Origin: Cantharellus purpuraceus
Lineage: Eukaryota; Basidiomycota; Agaricomycetes; Cantharellales; Hydnaceae
Reading direction: 5' to 3'
NCBI GenBank assembly: GCA_025174535.1
Contig: JALBUN010000001.1
Coordinates: 1,984,001 to 2,048,000 of the forward strand
DNA: 64,000 nt
The first letter of the stretch is position 1, and the number at the start of each line of letters is the position of its first letter. Under the pieces are notes generated by a model. It was not told the DNA's origin and ran no database searches. It was given only the letters and a program-made list of their open reading frames with translations. The position numbers were made by a program, and so were the translations under genes. Shown in pieces: positions 9,342 to 19,539 of this stretch.

Positions 9342-12300
9342 CTACATAAACACAAAGAAGCACAAAACCCGTACCACTTGAAACATGGGATTCACTGCAG
9401 AATGGGGAACGGTATATGGACTTGAAGGGTGTGATGCTGAACCAAGCTCGTGAGGGCTAGGTTGGGATTGCTGCTGCATAGACGTGATGGGCGGCAACGG
9501 CCCTAAATGCGAATCCTCCATCCGACGTCCAGCCACGTTTCCCATCGCATTGGCGTGCCCGCCAGCTTGCTGATGATAAACCTGATCTGTATGCTTATTC
9601 GGAGACCATTGTGTATGCGACTGTGTAGGGGAAATCGACAAGTCATGCATAGGTGGTGGTGATCCAGTGTCAGACAGAGTAGGTTCAAAAGTTGCGCGCT
9701 CGTGAAACTCGCGAACAAACTGGTGATCAAATGAATTTGATGATCTTGCTGAAGGAGAAAAACCTCGCCCAGAGGATGTCCGTAGAGAGGAAATCGACGT
9801 TGCACGAGGTAAATTATACACACTCTGAGCAGGCCGTTGTCGAAATGCTCGCGCTGGCCCGGGATCACTATCACCTGACGCGAATGAAATCATTGACATT
9901 CGGCTAATGCTGTGAACCTCTGACGACGACATCGAGTGATCGTCATCCAGGTCTCGCCGCCGCGCCTTGCTCCGATGCGACAACCAGTCCTCATGATCCT
10001 CTTCGCCCTCCAGCGCAGGGGGTAGAGCAGGGTCTCCTCGCTGCTTGCCCTTAACTATAGTTCGCGTCCGCGCTTTGGCGGCAAGCATGCTCGAGTGAGT
10101 AGATTGCCAGTCTATCTCACTACCCTCCGTATTCTGTTTGATCATTTGATTACGCTTCTGCATCACAGCGCGGGCTTGCTCCAGCTGCATCTTCTTAGCT
10201 TGCGCACGCCGTGCTTTCTCCGCATCTCGGGCTTGTCGTTCCTGCTCCTTCTTGAGCTTCTTAGCATCCACCATAGATGCAATAGGTGGGACAACAGGAC
10301 CTGTAGGTGAAACTTCGGGTAGAGATCGGCTGTCAGTAGTGCTACCGGTTTGGGTACGCTTGAGGGACGGCGTTGAACGTGACGAAGAGACGTTCAATTC
10401 GTCCACCGGTGGCAGAGGATTGGGCTGGTGCTTTTCTCCTCCATGACCAAACACAGATGGTAACGCCCATTTACTGTGTTTCTTGCCGAATCCAAGTGAA
10501 CCAAGTTTGCCAAGTCTGTTGTGAGGAGAAACTGGCGTGGCAATGTCGTCCACAGGACCAAGTGAATAGTCTTGACCTGTCACTGGATCATCGTCTGGAG
10601 GAAGAGAGTGTACAATCGGCGAGTGTGGAACGTCCATAGGAGAATCATGGCTTTCGGAGAGTGTCTCGCCGCGACTCTCTGGTGCAGGAGATATTTCCAT
10701 ACCCCAATTATCCGGAGAGCCCGTCTGCACCCGTCTCGCGCGGACCCCGACGGCCGAGAACGAGTTCAGCGAACTCGGGGATGGGGGTGAACGATGGCCA
10801 TAACTAGCCAAGTCGTCAGTGGGGAGATCGTACTCCCGTAGCTGGTCTGCGAATTCAGATGTAATAGATTGCGAAATGCTATAGAGCTGGCCGTGGAGCA
10901 TGTCGCTTGGATAAAGTGGTACATGGTGGGAAAGTGCTTCTGGTACAGGCTGAGCAAGCGAAGGCTCAGCATGTGGAGTAAAGGCATTGAATGCGGGCCT
11001 CGGATGTGATGGAGATTGTGAATGAGATGGCGGGACCGCGCGAGGAGGGATTGAAGGAAGACCGTCGGAATAAGCAGGCGTGAGACGCGGGGTGCGGCTG
11101 GGTACGGGTGCTGTGGTAATATGGGGTGGATGGTGATGGGCATGCACGTGGCGAGCTGTCTCGGTCAGGTACGGATGGCTCAGACAATCTTTCGATGTCA
11201 ACCGTGCTTCTGGGTTATACCTGAGAAGGTCTTCAATACAATCAATCAGAGAAGGAGGAATAGAACAGTCAAAAAAGGATCGAAAGTGTTTTGGCTGAAG
11301 CTGCAAAAGAGCGCTGTAAGAAATGGCCATGGTCACAACAAGACAACCCACCTCAGGGAATTTGAATCCAACTTGCTTCGCCATCTGAACGCCTCGCATC
11401 CACAGCCCTCCTCCTATTCTCCGCCCTCGCCCGTCAACACCATAATCATGGTGTGGGTCGCCCAATATGTCACAAATCCGTGCCACCTGATCGATTTCGC
11501 CAGCACCAGGAAAAAGAGGTTTAAGGTTGATCAGCTCCGCAAGGATGGTACCCAAAGCCCACATGTCGACAGGATTCGAGTACTCCCGACTGCGTAGTAA
11601 TACTTCTGGCGCACGATACCATCGTGTGGACACATACTCGGTATATGGTGGACGAGACCGGGTTTCACGGGCTAAACCAAAATCAGCCAGTTTGATTATT
11701 ACAACGACATCCCTCTCGGCGGGAGCCCCTGGAAGTACGATGGGAGATGTAGGTTGGTAGTCGGTAAGACCGGTAGTCGTCACTAGGAGGTTCTCGGGTT
11801 TCATGTCGCGATGAAAGTATCCAGAAGCGTGTATGTGATGCAGACCGTTGACGACTTGGCTATATATAGAATATACAAGACCTCCAGCGAGTGGCCGACC
11901 TTTTCGCGACTTGATCAATTGGTACAGATTGCCCTCCATACTCTCGAAGACGAAGTATAACTCCTTGGTGGACGGAAGGAGAAAGGAGTCATAAAGAGGA
12001 ATGATATTGGGATGGGCTGGTATGGAACGTAACGACTGGAAAGACTGATGAGAAGGAAGAGGAATGGAAAGAAGAAAGACGTACCTCGAGCTCCTTCAGT
12101 CTACGACACTCATCCCAGCCACCCTCCCATCTTTTCTTCATCCGTTTGACCGCCACAAGTCTCTTGCCAGACCACTCTGCCCTAGCTCCTGCACCGCATT
12201 GCATAGGCGATAAAGGCGTGTTTGGGGGTAGAGTCCCGTGCCAATCACAGAGCCAAACGGTACCGAAGGAGCCATCTCCGACGACTTTGAGAGGGGTCCA

Positions 12301-12653
12301 AGACCTTGTAGAAGCTAAGTAGATGTGAGCAAACTGCACAGGATTACGAGACAGAAAGTAATTTGGCTCCAAAGATGAGGCACGATGATAGATGACTTAC
12401 TGCTTTGCGCATTGCCAATGACCAAGGCAGAACCGGAAACGGTGACGGAGGGAATGGCAACAACGACTTCACGATCTTTGTGGGAGTTGGTGGGTGGAGG
12501 AGCACGCTGTAGTGTAGTGGACGGGTTGTGCTGGCCGCCTGGAAGGTGGCCGTTAGTGTTATGCTGAGGGGCCCTGTGGGGTGGAAGAGAGTCGGTGACA
12601 ATGGGTAAATGGGAGTTGGTGTGATTGTGTTCATGGATGGCAACCGAGTACAT
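9342..12653 (-). CDS. RCK/IME2-family serine/threonine kinase (CRK1-like)
   Basis: Protein kinase of the RCK (MAK/ICK/IME2) branch, relatives of which control meiosis and morphogenesis in fungi. Exons (minus): 12653-12401, 12314-12085, 12044-11352, 11300-9342, giving 1044 aa. Kinase motifs: Gly loop GDGSFGTVWL, VAVKRMKKRW (Lys), catalytic loop YFHRDMKPENLL, DFGLAR, activation loop PPYTEYVSTRWYRAPEVLL with the TEY dual-phosphorylation site, and DMWALGTILAEL. An insert of about 20 aa between HRDMKPENLL and DFG is present. The C-terminal 650 aa are Ser/Pro-rich with a charged coiled-coil-like stretch (KKLKKEQERQARDAEKARRA). Intron 3 uses the acceptor at 11301 rather than the nearer cag, because only that keeps the frame. 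The true C-terminus may differ if a further intron near 9374 is used. Confidence 0.9.
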
Positions 12654-13056
12654 GATACTGCATGGACCAATGCTGAGAAAAAAGAGGGAGGTTCGACTGC
12701 GAAAGAAGCCTCTTTAGGAACCTCCCAAAGTGGAGAGATAGTGATTGGATAGGATAGGGATCACAAGAACATGGGAGAAATACAATAAGGTTAGCTGGAT
12801 GGGTGGAGGATCAGGGATGGTGGTGGTGGAGGAGGAGGAGGAGGAAGAAGATGAAGGTAGGAAAAGAAGGTAGCAGTAAGAACTTGGAGCGCACGGGTCG
12901 AACACTAGCGGCGTCGGATCAGCGCCTACTCAATACTCCAATAGCCATATGAAGCGAGTTCTCATCAGAGTTTGAAGCTTCAACATAAAATTCAATTTCT
13001 TAACAGCGACTGATGCGGGCTAAGACATGTACGCTAGTCTTTCTATAGCTAAAACT
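12654..13056. other. intergenic, kinase promoter and PRPP synthetase 3' flank
   Basis: The kinase 5' region holds a purine-rich tract at about 12,815-12,870 (GGT/GGA/GAA repeats) on the plus strand, which is a pyrimidine tract on the sense strand of the kinase, as is common in fungal promoters. I see no open gene. Confidence 0.4.
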
Positions 13057-14430
13057 CTAGTAGGGAATCTCCGTAAACAGCTTGCTCACGCTCTCCTGTA
13101 CTCCCAGTTAGCGCTGCGCCATTGTGTTCTTTGTTCAGCCAGCAAGACTCACTCCGTAATGGCTTCTTCGTATAACTTCTCCAAGCACATTGCCCACATC
13201 AATCACCTCAATCTTGTTGCACTTGGCCTGGTTCTCCCTCTGGGGTATCGTATTCGTCACTATCAGCTTCTTCAATGTGCTTTCGCGAATAGCTTGCAAC
13301 GCCGGGCCCGACAGAATACCATGGGTCACCATTGCGTACACATCGGCTGCCCCGGCTTCGGAGAGTTGTTTGGCAGCCAAACAAATAGTTCCGCACGTGT
13401 CCGCCATGTCGTCTACAAGGATTGCCACCTTCCCCTTCACATGTCCCACCAACACCATCCTCGACACTTCATTGGCTTTCTTACGCTCCTTATGAAACAG
13501 CGCAAAATCAACACCTAGCCGGTCTGCCATCGATGTCGCCCTGCCAATCGTATGAAAAGATCAACCCCCTGCATAACTTGTGCCCATACCGTTTGGCTCC
13601 CCCAGCATCTGGGGATACAATGATGAGGTTCTCAATCTCAAAGTGAGTGCGGATGTAGTGAAGTGCTGAGGGCTCCGCATAGAGCTGGGGAAGGCAGTTA
13701 AATTTATGACTTCTTACTGCATGCCTCCACTCACGCTACGTGGACCGTGAAGAACACCCAGTATTCCGAACTATGTCAAAGGGTCTCCACAGACAGGTGC
13801 AAAGTATCACTCACTTGTCCACCGGCACATCAAAAAAACCCTGAATCTGCGATGCATGTAGATCCATCGTCTGGTCCAAAGAAATGAATCCAAAATATGA
13901 CCCGCGACCAGCACTGAAGTGCTACACCCACGATGACATGATCACATCCAGACCGCTGCAGCATATTGGCCACCAATTTTGCCGTGATTGGTGCCCGACT
14001 GCGCTCTTTTTTATCCTGTCTTGCATACGGGAACAGCGGAATGACAGCCGTGATCCGCTTCGCACTCGCAATTTTGCAAGCATGGATCATTATGCACAGC
14101 TCCATTAACGCCGTATTGATCGCCCCGCATCCAGTGTTGATAATATATACGTCGTCCTCCCGAACAGACTCTGCAATACGCACGGAGGTCTCGCCGACAC
14201 CGTTGCGAGTGACCTCTGCTTTTGAAACCTGCAAGCCGATTCTACAGCGCAAAAAACACATCAGAATGCTTGCATGTGAGATGATAGACCACAAACGACA
14301 TACCTGCGAGCAATTATTTCAGCTAGTTCAGGATGACTAGTGCCTAAGCAGACAGTGGCTGTTTAGCGCATGAGACGGATAGGAGGCAAATCTAACCTGA
14401 AAAAATTTTGATACTCGAGCCCGACAGCAT
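13057..14430 (-). CDS. PRS: ribose-phosphate pyrophosphokinase (PRPP synthetase)
   Basis: Makes PRPP from ribose 5-phosphate and ATP for purine, pyrimidine, His and Trp synthesis. Exons (minus): 14430-14397, 14343-14304, 14241-13932, 13870-13815, 13735 (single nucleotide), 13684-13590, 13540-13153, 13095-13057. The sum is 963 nt, 320 aa, the usual family length. Landmarks: start [40 protein letters not shown] (ATP and Mg loop); [54 protein letters not shown]-binding loop [15 protein letters not shown]; end [13 protein letters not shown]. Joining 13815 directly to 13684 breaks the frame. Including the C at 13735, which sits between ..cgtag and gtgagt.., gives AAC (Asn) and restores the family DNLYAEP sequence. 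An alternative 13-nt exon (TTCGGAATACTGG) is also in frame but inserts four residues not known in the family. Confidence 0.95.
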
Positions 14431-16594
14431 TGTGATACAAGAATACGAACGTGTCTTGTCCACTAGTGATTCGTCAAGGTGAGCTGAAGGCGAGCATGAG
14501 CGCTAGCGGCGCTGAATGTTGAAGTAAAGAGACTATGGACTCGGGTCACACGTCATCCCGCGGGTAATGCACTTGCCGCTGGTACGTCTTGGGCTGGGTT
14601 TACTCTATAGAGAGCCCTTCGCGTTCACTACTTCGCAAGTATGCAATAATGGATCACCCCGGCAGAGGGTGTTGCAAACTGCATCTACAATATCTAACTT
14701 ATAAGAGCCTAGTAATAATCAGTATGACCTAATAGACGGATTTATAGTACTTGTCTACTCCCACCCCCAAAAAGCGATTCTCATGCATCTCTCTGTATAT
14801 CCAGCTGGGCGTTCACATAATTCTGCCTATCCGTGTCAAAAGCTGGGCAAATTTTCTGCGGACAGAGACGATCCGCACTCGCTAGTATGGGTCCGTATTG
14901 ACGCGACACACGACCTGCATTAGGCTGCATACTTGACACTCGACTTGCTACAGCGAGTATGTTATCTATATGTCGTAGGATTTGTCCTGACCTGTGAGGT
15001 GCTTTTAGAGATGCCTTGGCAGAAGACTTTCAGCTTGACTAAGAGGTCAAAAGGCTGTCATCTCATAACTGAGGAAGTGACGCATCATCTTTCCGAAGGC
15101 TTGCGGGACACCAAGGTGAGAGCATAAGTGAGGAATTCGCCGTGAGGGAAGCCTAAGCATACGACCAGATAGGCATTCTTCATCTCTTTATGTTCGTATA
15201 TCAGCCATTGAAGGCCCCGAATCTATCAATTGAGACTTTGTAGTCAACATACCTCAGCTGCGTTGACGGTGAATGAGAACTATGACCCTGGTTGGTGATC
15301 AATGGTTTCAGGGAGAGCAATGCTACTCATGAGGGTCATTATGTACAGATGTTCGCAAAGGTGTGCCATCAAGAATTTTGAGGATCCTTGTCATTGTTGA
15401 ATTCTTGTTTTGGTATAGACATGACAATGTGTCTGGATAAGATCGTGCCCGAAAGCATGCCGTGGCTGTGAGCCATTTGTCATTAAACCACAACTTCGTC
15501 TGATCTTCTCGGGAGGCATACCGATGAAGGTCCAGAGTGAGTATTTGGTCCATCTATCATTCCATTGGCACTTAACTGCTTCACAGTGACTCGTAAGTAG
15601 TCTTGTTGCGGGTGCCGTCACTGATTGATAGCTCTAGTCAGTGTTTCGCATACAAAGACGGCGCTGATAGGGACATCTCTTCAACTTCCTATCACCGACG
15701 GCAGGCTCAATCTCGGAACATGGCAAGGCATGTGAATTCTGTAGCGCTCTCATGAATTGTTTCTTCAACCGAGATGTATAGGTATCTATCTGACGGAATT
15801 TAGACACATGCCACACTCTAGAAGAATTGTCGCTACCATTCTGTACGTGCATGTCCATTCATTGGAATCACACTTACACCACGGTCATGATCGTAGACCT
15901 TGAAGATGGATAGGTATGCACGAATGATTGTGTAGCTCTTGGTACTAGCGAGCCTGTTGTTTTTAATGTAGAAATATTGCAACAATGCGTCAGGATTGCT
16001 CACAGCACCATGTTGTGAGTCACCAATAATCAGTAAACTCAGGCTGGGTAAGGCGTGGCGCTAGCAGGTTGTAGATATGTTGACGCTACCCTGGTTACGT
16101 AGTGTTTTACAGCTCACCCAAACTGGAGTGTTGAGGTACTAGGCGAGACCCCTTTCTTCGGAAGGATGCCATCTAGGTTACCTACATTTGCAGGTGGTTG
16201 GTGAGGGTGGCAACCCCAACTGGGGTAATTCCTCACTGTTGGGGCTGTATTAGTGGCCCTAGATTCGTTTTTCTGTACACTAGCACTATCCGGGAGTGCA
16301 CATTTCCAGTCTGGTGGGGTCGCGTCGCACTCGTGACCCTGTTATAACCTGGGGCCAGATTTACCGCTCACGTTAGCGTTGGGCGGTGGTTCTGTGGAGC
16401 TCAGGTACCGTATAAGTACTGTATCCCATGCATTTTCTTAAATCTAAAATAGTATCTTTTACACAGTTAGTACTATAAACGAATCTTTGGGAATAAGGGA
16501 TCCTGTGTGATGATGACTTGTGAACCAGTGATACATGCGTGAAAGGTTTTGCAGTCAAATACGAGAATTTGTAGAGGCTATGGTTAAAAAATGA
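14431..16594. other. gene-poor 2.2-kb interval
   Basis: No reading frame here resembles a known protein; all are shorter than 90 codons and none joins convincingly by splicing. It holds one copy of a dispersed repeat (14890-15020). The 3' flank of the two-TM gene starts near 16594. It may be decayed transposon sequence or a non-coding RNA locus; I cannot tell which. Confidence 0.5.
14890..15020 (+). repeat. dispersed repeat, copy 1
   Basis: About 130 bp that reappears inverted at 32525-32644. The opening (ggtccgtattgacgcgacac) and the closing gccttggc are identical in the two copies, with small gaps and substitutions between them. No coding potential, terminal inverted repeats or obvious target-site duplications are seen. 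It may be a SINE or MITE-like element, or a conserved non-coding unit. Confidence 0.7.
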
Positions 16595-17343
16595 TCAGGA
16601 AGACATCCTCCTCTCAGCCTCCAATATGGCGTCGAACCTGTCTTGCTCAGTTTGTCTATCATCTTGTCCTTCAAGACTCGCATCAGACTGTTCAGGTTGA
16701 CTTGTGTTGTTTCTTTCGTGCGCTTGACGAATGTCGTCCCACGTAGAGTTCGTCGCAGTAGCAGATGCTGTACGTATTTCATCCCATCGACCTTTCAAAA
16801 TATTCCCTGTAGAAACCCCACATGTCAACATAGTGAACAGTGTGACAATACAAAGCAATTACTCTGACTATCGTTCTGCAGGATATCGTCTGAATCTTTG
16901 AAACTGGGAGGGTTTGAAGCTCGAGGTGAATTAGCCTGATCGCCGTCTGTGGTCACTGGCAAAGCGGCAAGTCGGACCTGTCTTCCCAATGCATCTAGTA
17001 AGCCTTTGGGATCTTCAAGGTCTCTTCGAAATCTCCGGACAGCAAGCATCTGCCCACATGCCATTAGTCCCCAACTCTTCATAACTCAGCGTTAGACACC
17101 TGTGCTATAGCCCCTGGAAAAGTTCCAACTGCGTAGGCGACCGGTGCAATTAGCAACAAGGATGGCTTCGACCATGGTTGTCTTCGATACCAATGTCCAT
17201 AATAAACTATGAATGCTGTTGACAGAGTCCCTGTCACAGTCTTCGCGAGTAAGAAGATTGTCATGAGTTTCTGAGAACAACATACCGGCCAATATGTACG
17301 ATTGATAGAGGCAAATCGCTTTGTGCGTTCGTAATCGTTCCAT
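16595..17343 (-). CDS. unrecognised two-TM protein with acidic C-terminal tail
   Basis: I do not recognise a named family. Exons (minus): 17343-17286, 17230-17100, 17049-16863, 16806-16595; 588 nt, 195 aa, in frame throughout. The N-terminus MERLRTHKAICLYQSYILAG runs into a first hydrophobic segment (TLSTAFIVYYGHWY). A second follows (PSLLLIAPVAYAVGTFPGAI). Next come a basic stretch (LAVRRFRRDLEDPKGLLDAL) and a soluble tail containing two similar helices, RWDEIRTASATATNSTWDDI and EQDRFDAILEAERR. The topology suggests an organellar or ER membrane protein with the tail in one compartment. It shares a 270-bp divergent promoter with the NGL-type nuclease. Confidence 0.75.
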
Positions 17344-17613
17344 GTTATTCTTCCATCCTAGATCTCAACTTCAGGAGATATATCAATGTGGCAGCAAGGC
17401 TTGATATCTGACCTCCAGCTCGGGACGCAATAATCCTTCTATCCTTTCAGGGGTGAATGCGACTCTATGGCCTCCTGTTTCCATTATATACGTGTCAGAG
17501 ACAGATACTAACAGTAGAATTTTGAACGGATCCGTCGGAGCTTCAAAATTTCCTGGACTTTTATCAATAGTATTCTGGCTCTCTGACGTAGGTGTATATT
17601 CCGGAGCGCAAAT

Positions 17614-19363
17614 ATGTCTTCTGTTGGCAAGCCACAAGCAAAATTGACTGAAGACCAAATTGCCTCGTCTACAACAGGAAAACTCCACATCTCAAGTGCA
17701 ACACACGGTTCCCTTTGGAACGAAAGCTCAACCCTGAAAAGAGACTGGTTGTCCACAAGGGAGTCTTCCAGTGAAGGCAAGGGTCTACTTAGGGTGATGA
17801 CATGGAATGTAAGCTCGGGCAAAGTCCATTGCTTCTTATTATTCCTGAGAGATGCCACAGATGTTGGCGCAGTGTTTAGTTCGTACGTTGCCATGTCATA
17901 TTGTTTGTGATAGTCCTAACATTGAGGCTACATGTTTCAGGTCGCGACCTTTTTCCAACAAGGTCGCTGTTATGCTCTTGTCACATTTTCGAAATTGAAT
18001 TGAACCACCAGTGATTGCCTTAAAGCAAGTCAACGTGAAGGGATGCTTGTAAACGAAATCCTCAGGTATGATTCTGATATCATCTGTCTTCAGGTAATTG
18101 TGACCACTTTCACATATATCTCATTAATCTTTCTCAACCAGGAGGTGGACCGCTTGGACAAACTCCTGCCTCCTCTTCATCACGCTTCTTATGCCGAACT
18201 GTATGCCGCTGGAAAAGGCAAACTACATGGATGCATGATTGTATATCGAGATTCATTGTTTCAGGAGGTTAGTCATGTCGTGATCGAGTACGATGAATTA
18301 GATGTCCGAGAAGTGGGTGACGATCGCCAGCGGAAAGGATCATCTCGACGTACAAAAAACATTGGTCTTATTGTCGGGCTTCGTCAACGCGGTCAACCTA
18401 ACCATGGCTACGTTGTTGCTACAACACATCTTTTCTGGCACCCTTCGTAAGCCTGGATCATTCATCTGCTAGCTGTCGTTGACGGTAGATCAGATTCACT
18501 TACGAACGCATAAGGCTTGTGTAACTTTGTCTGGATGTGTGATACCTGGTGTCATATGTAGTTGCAGACAGGCAGCGTTGCTGATGCGGGAGACTAGGAA
18601 TTTTCAAGAAGCGCATGGTTTACAGGACTGGCCATGCCTTGTCGCAGGCGGTCAGTGCAAAATGCAGGTCATCTCGTGATGAACGCTCTGATCAGAGGAT
18701 GGTCGCTAGACTTCAATTTTACTCCCACTGATCCCGCCTACCGTCTCATGGTCGGTTATAGTCCAACTACACAGCAGCTCAATGATATCGAGGTATCCCG
18801 AGTTGTCCATTCATCAATCGATCCTTCCATCACACAGACGCCTAGGGTGCCGGGAGATGACGAAGGTGATGCGACCCAACAGGACCCAGATCGTGTCATT
18901 ACAAACGCTCGGGCAGCGATGTTCGAAGATGGATTGCTTTCGGACGACGAATTCTATTTGTTTTTCAATGCATATGGGCCCGTGCGGAGTGTCTATGAGG
19001 AATGTTTGCGGACTGCGAGCACCGGACATGACAATGTCATTGGAGCACGCCTGGACACCATGGCACCAGGACAAATCGGCTTCTACGAACCTATGTGGAC
19101 CAGTTATACACACTACTGGAAGACAACTTTGGGTAGCCTTTCACTTCATATGTCTATGTCCGCTTTGGATTTAGGCTAACAGATGCCTAGATTACATTTT
19201 CATACTCAATCGACCTGGGCCACAGTCTCGGGTACTGAGCATTCTCAAAACTCCTGGTACATCTAGCCTTGGCGATGGTCTGCCTCTCAGAAGGGTGTCT
19301 GCGAGCGATCACATCAGTTTGGCTGCAGAAATTGAAAGTATTGGGCAATGCGATACAAACTAG
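17614..19363 (+). CDS. CCR4/NGL-type endonuclease-exonuclease-phosphatase family RNase
   Basis: Probable Mg-dependent RNA 3' exonuclease or deadenylase-like enzyme (yeast Ngl2/Ngl3 relatives act in 5.8S rRNA maturation). Exons: 17614-17808, 17861-17882, 17941-17962, 18012-18093, 18142-18446, 18494-18514, 18568-18650, 18710-19132, 19191-19363; 1326 nt, 441 aa. Catalytic motifs: RVMTWNMLAQCLVRRDLFP (Asn), ICLQEVDRL (metal Glu), THLFWHP, LVAGDFNFTPTDPAY (Asp and Asn) and VSASDHISLAAEI (terminal Asp-His). Three exons are only 21-22 nt. The intron 18515-18567 appears to start gc (gcttgt), because only that donor gives the family R-Q-A reading; this GC donor is weaker than the others in the window. 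No signal peptide or CCR4 leucine-rich repeats. Confidence 0.88.
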
Positions 19364-19539
19364 GGCGACAGATGTACCTGTACCGTCATGGATAATTGCA
19401 GGGTATATGTGTCAATGAATGGAAACAAAAACTATAAGGGGAACCGAATGACACCACGCTCGAATCAGCATGAGAAGTGTGGAAATGTGTATACCAACGC
19501 TATTGTCAATGCTCGCTCGCTTGTGTTCTTCTATGATGC

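Noticed and set aside
13736..13814. 36-nt exon from catag to gtgagt (13770-13735) in PRPP synthetase
   Set aside because: 36 is a multiple of three but the join needs 1 mod 3, so the downstream NLYAEP block would be out of frame.
15323..15858. Two or three 70-90 codon minus-strand frames
   Set aside because: No recognisable motif, no splice-joined extension, and codon use looks random.
17383..17894. Minus-strand frames opposite the first exon of the NGL-type nuclease
   Set aside because: They lie antisense to a well-supported exon and have no family resemblance.
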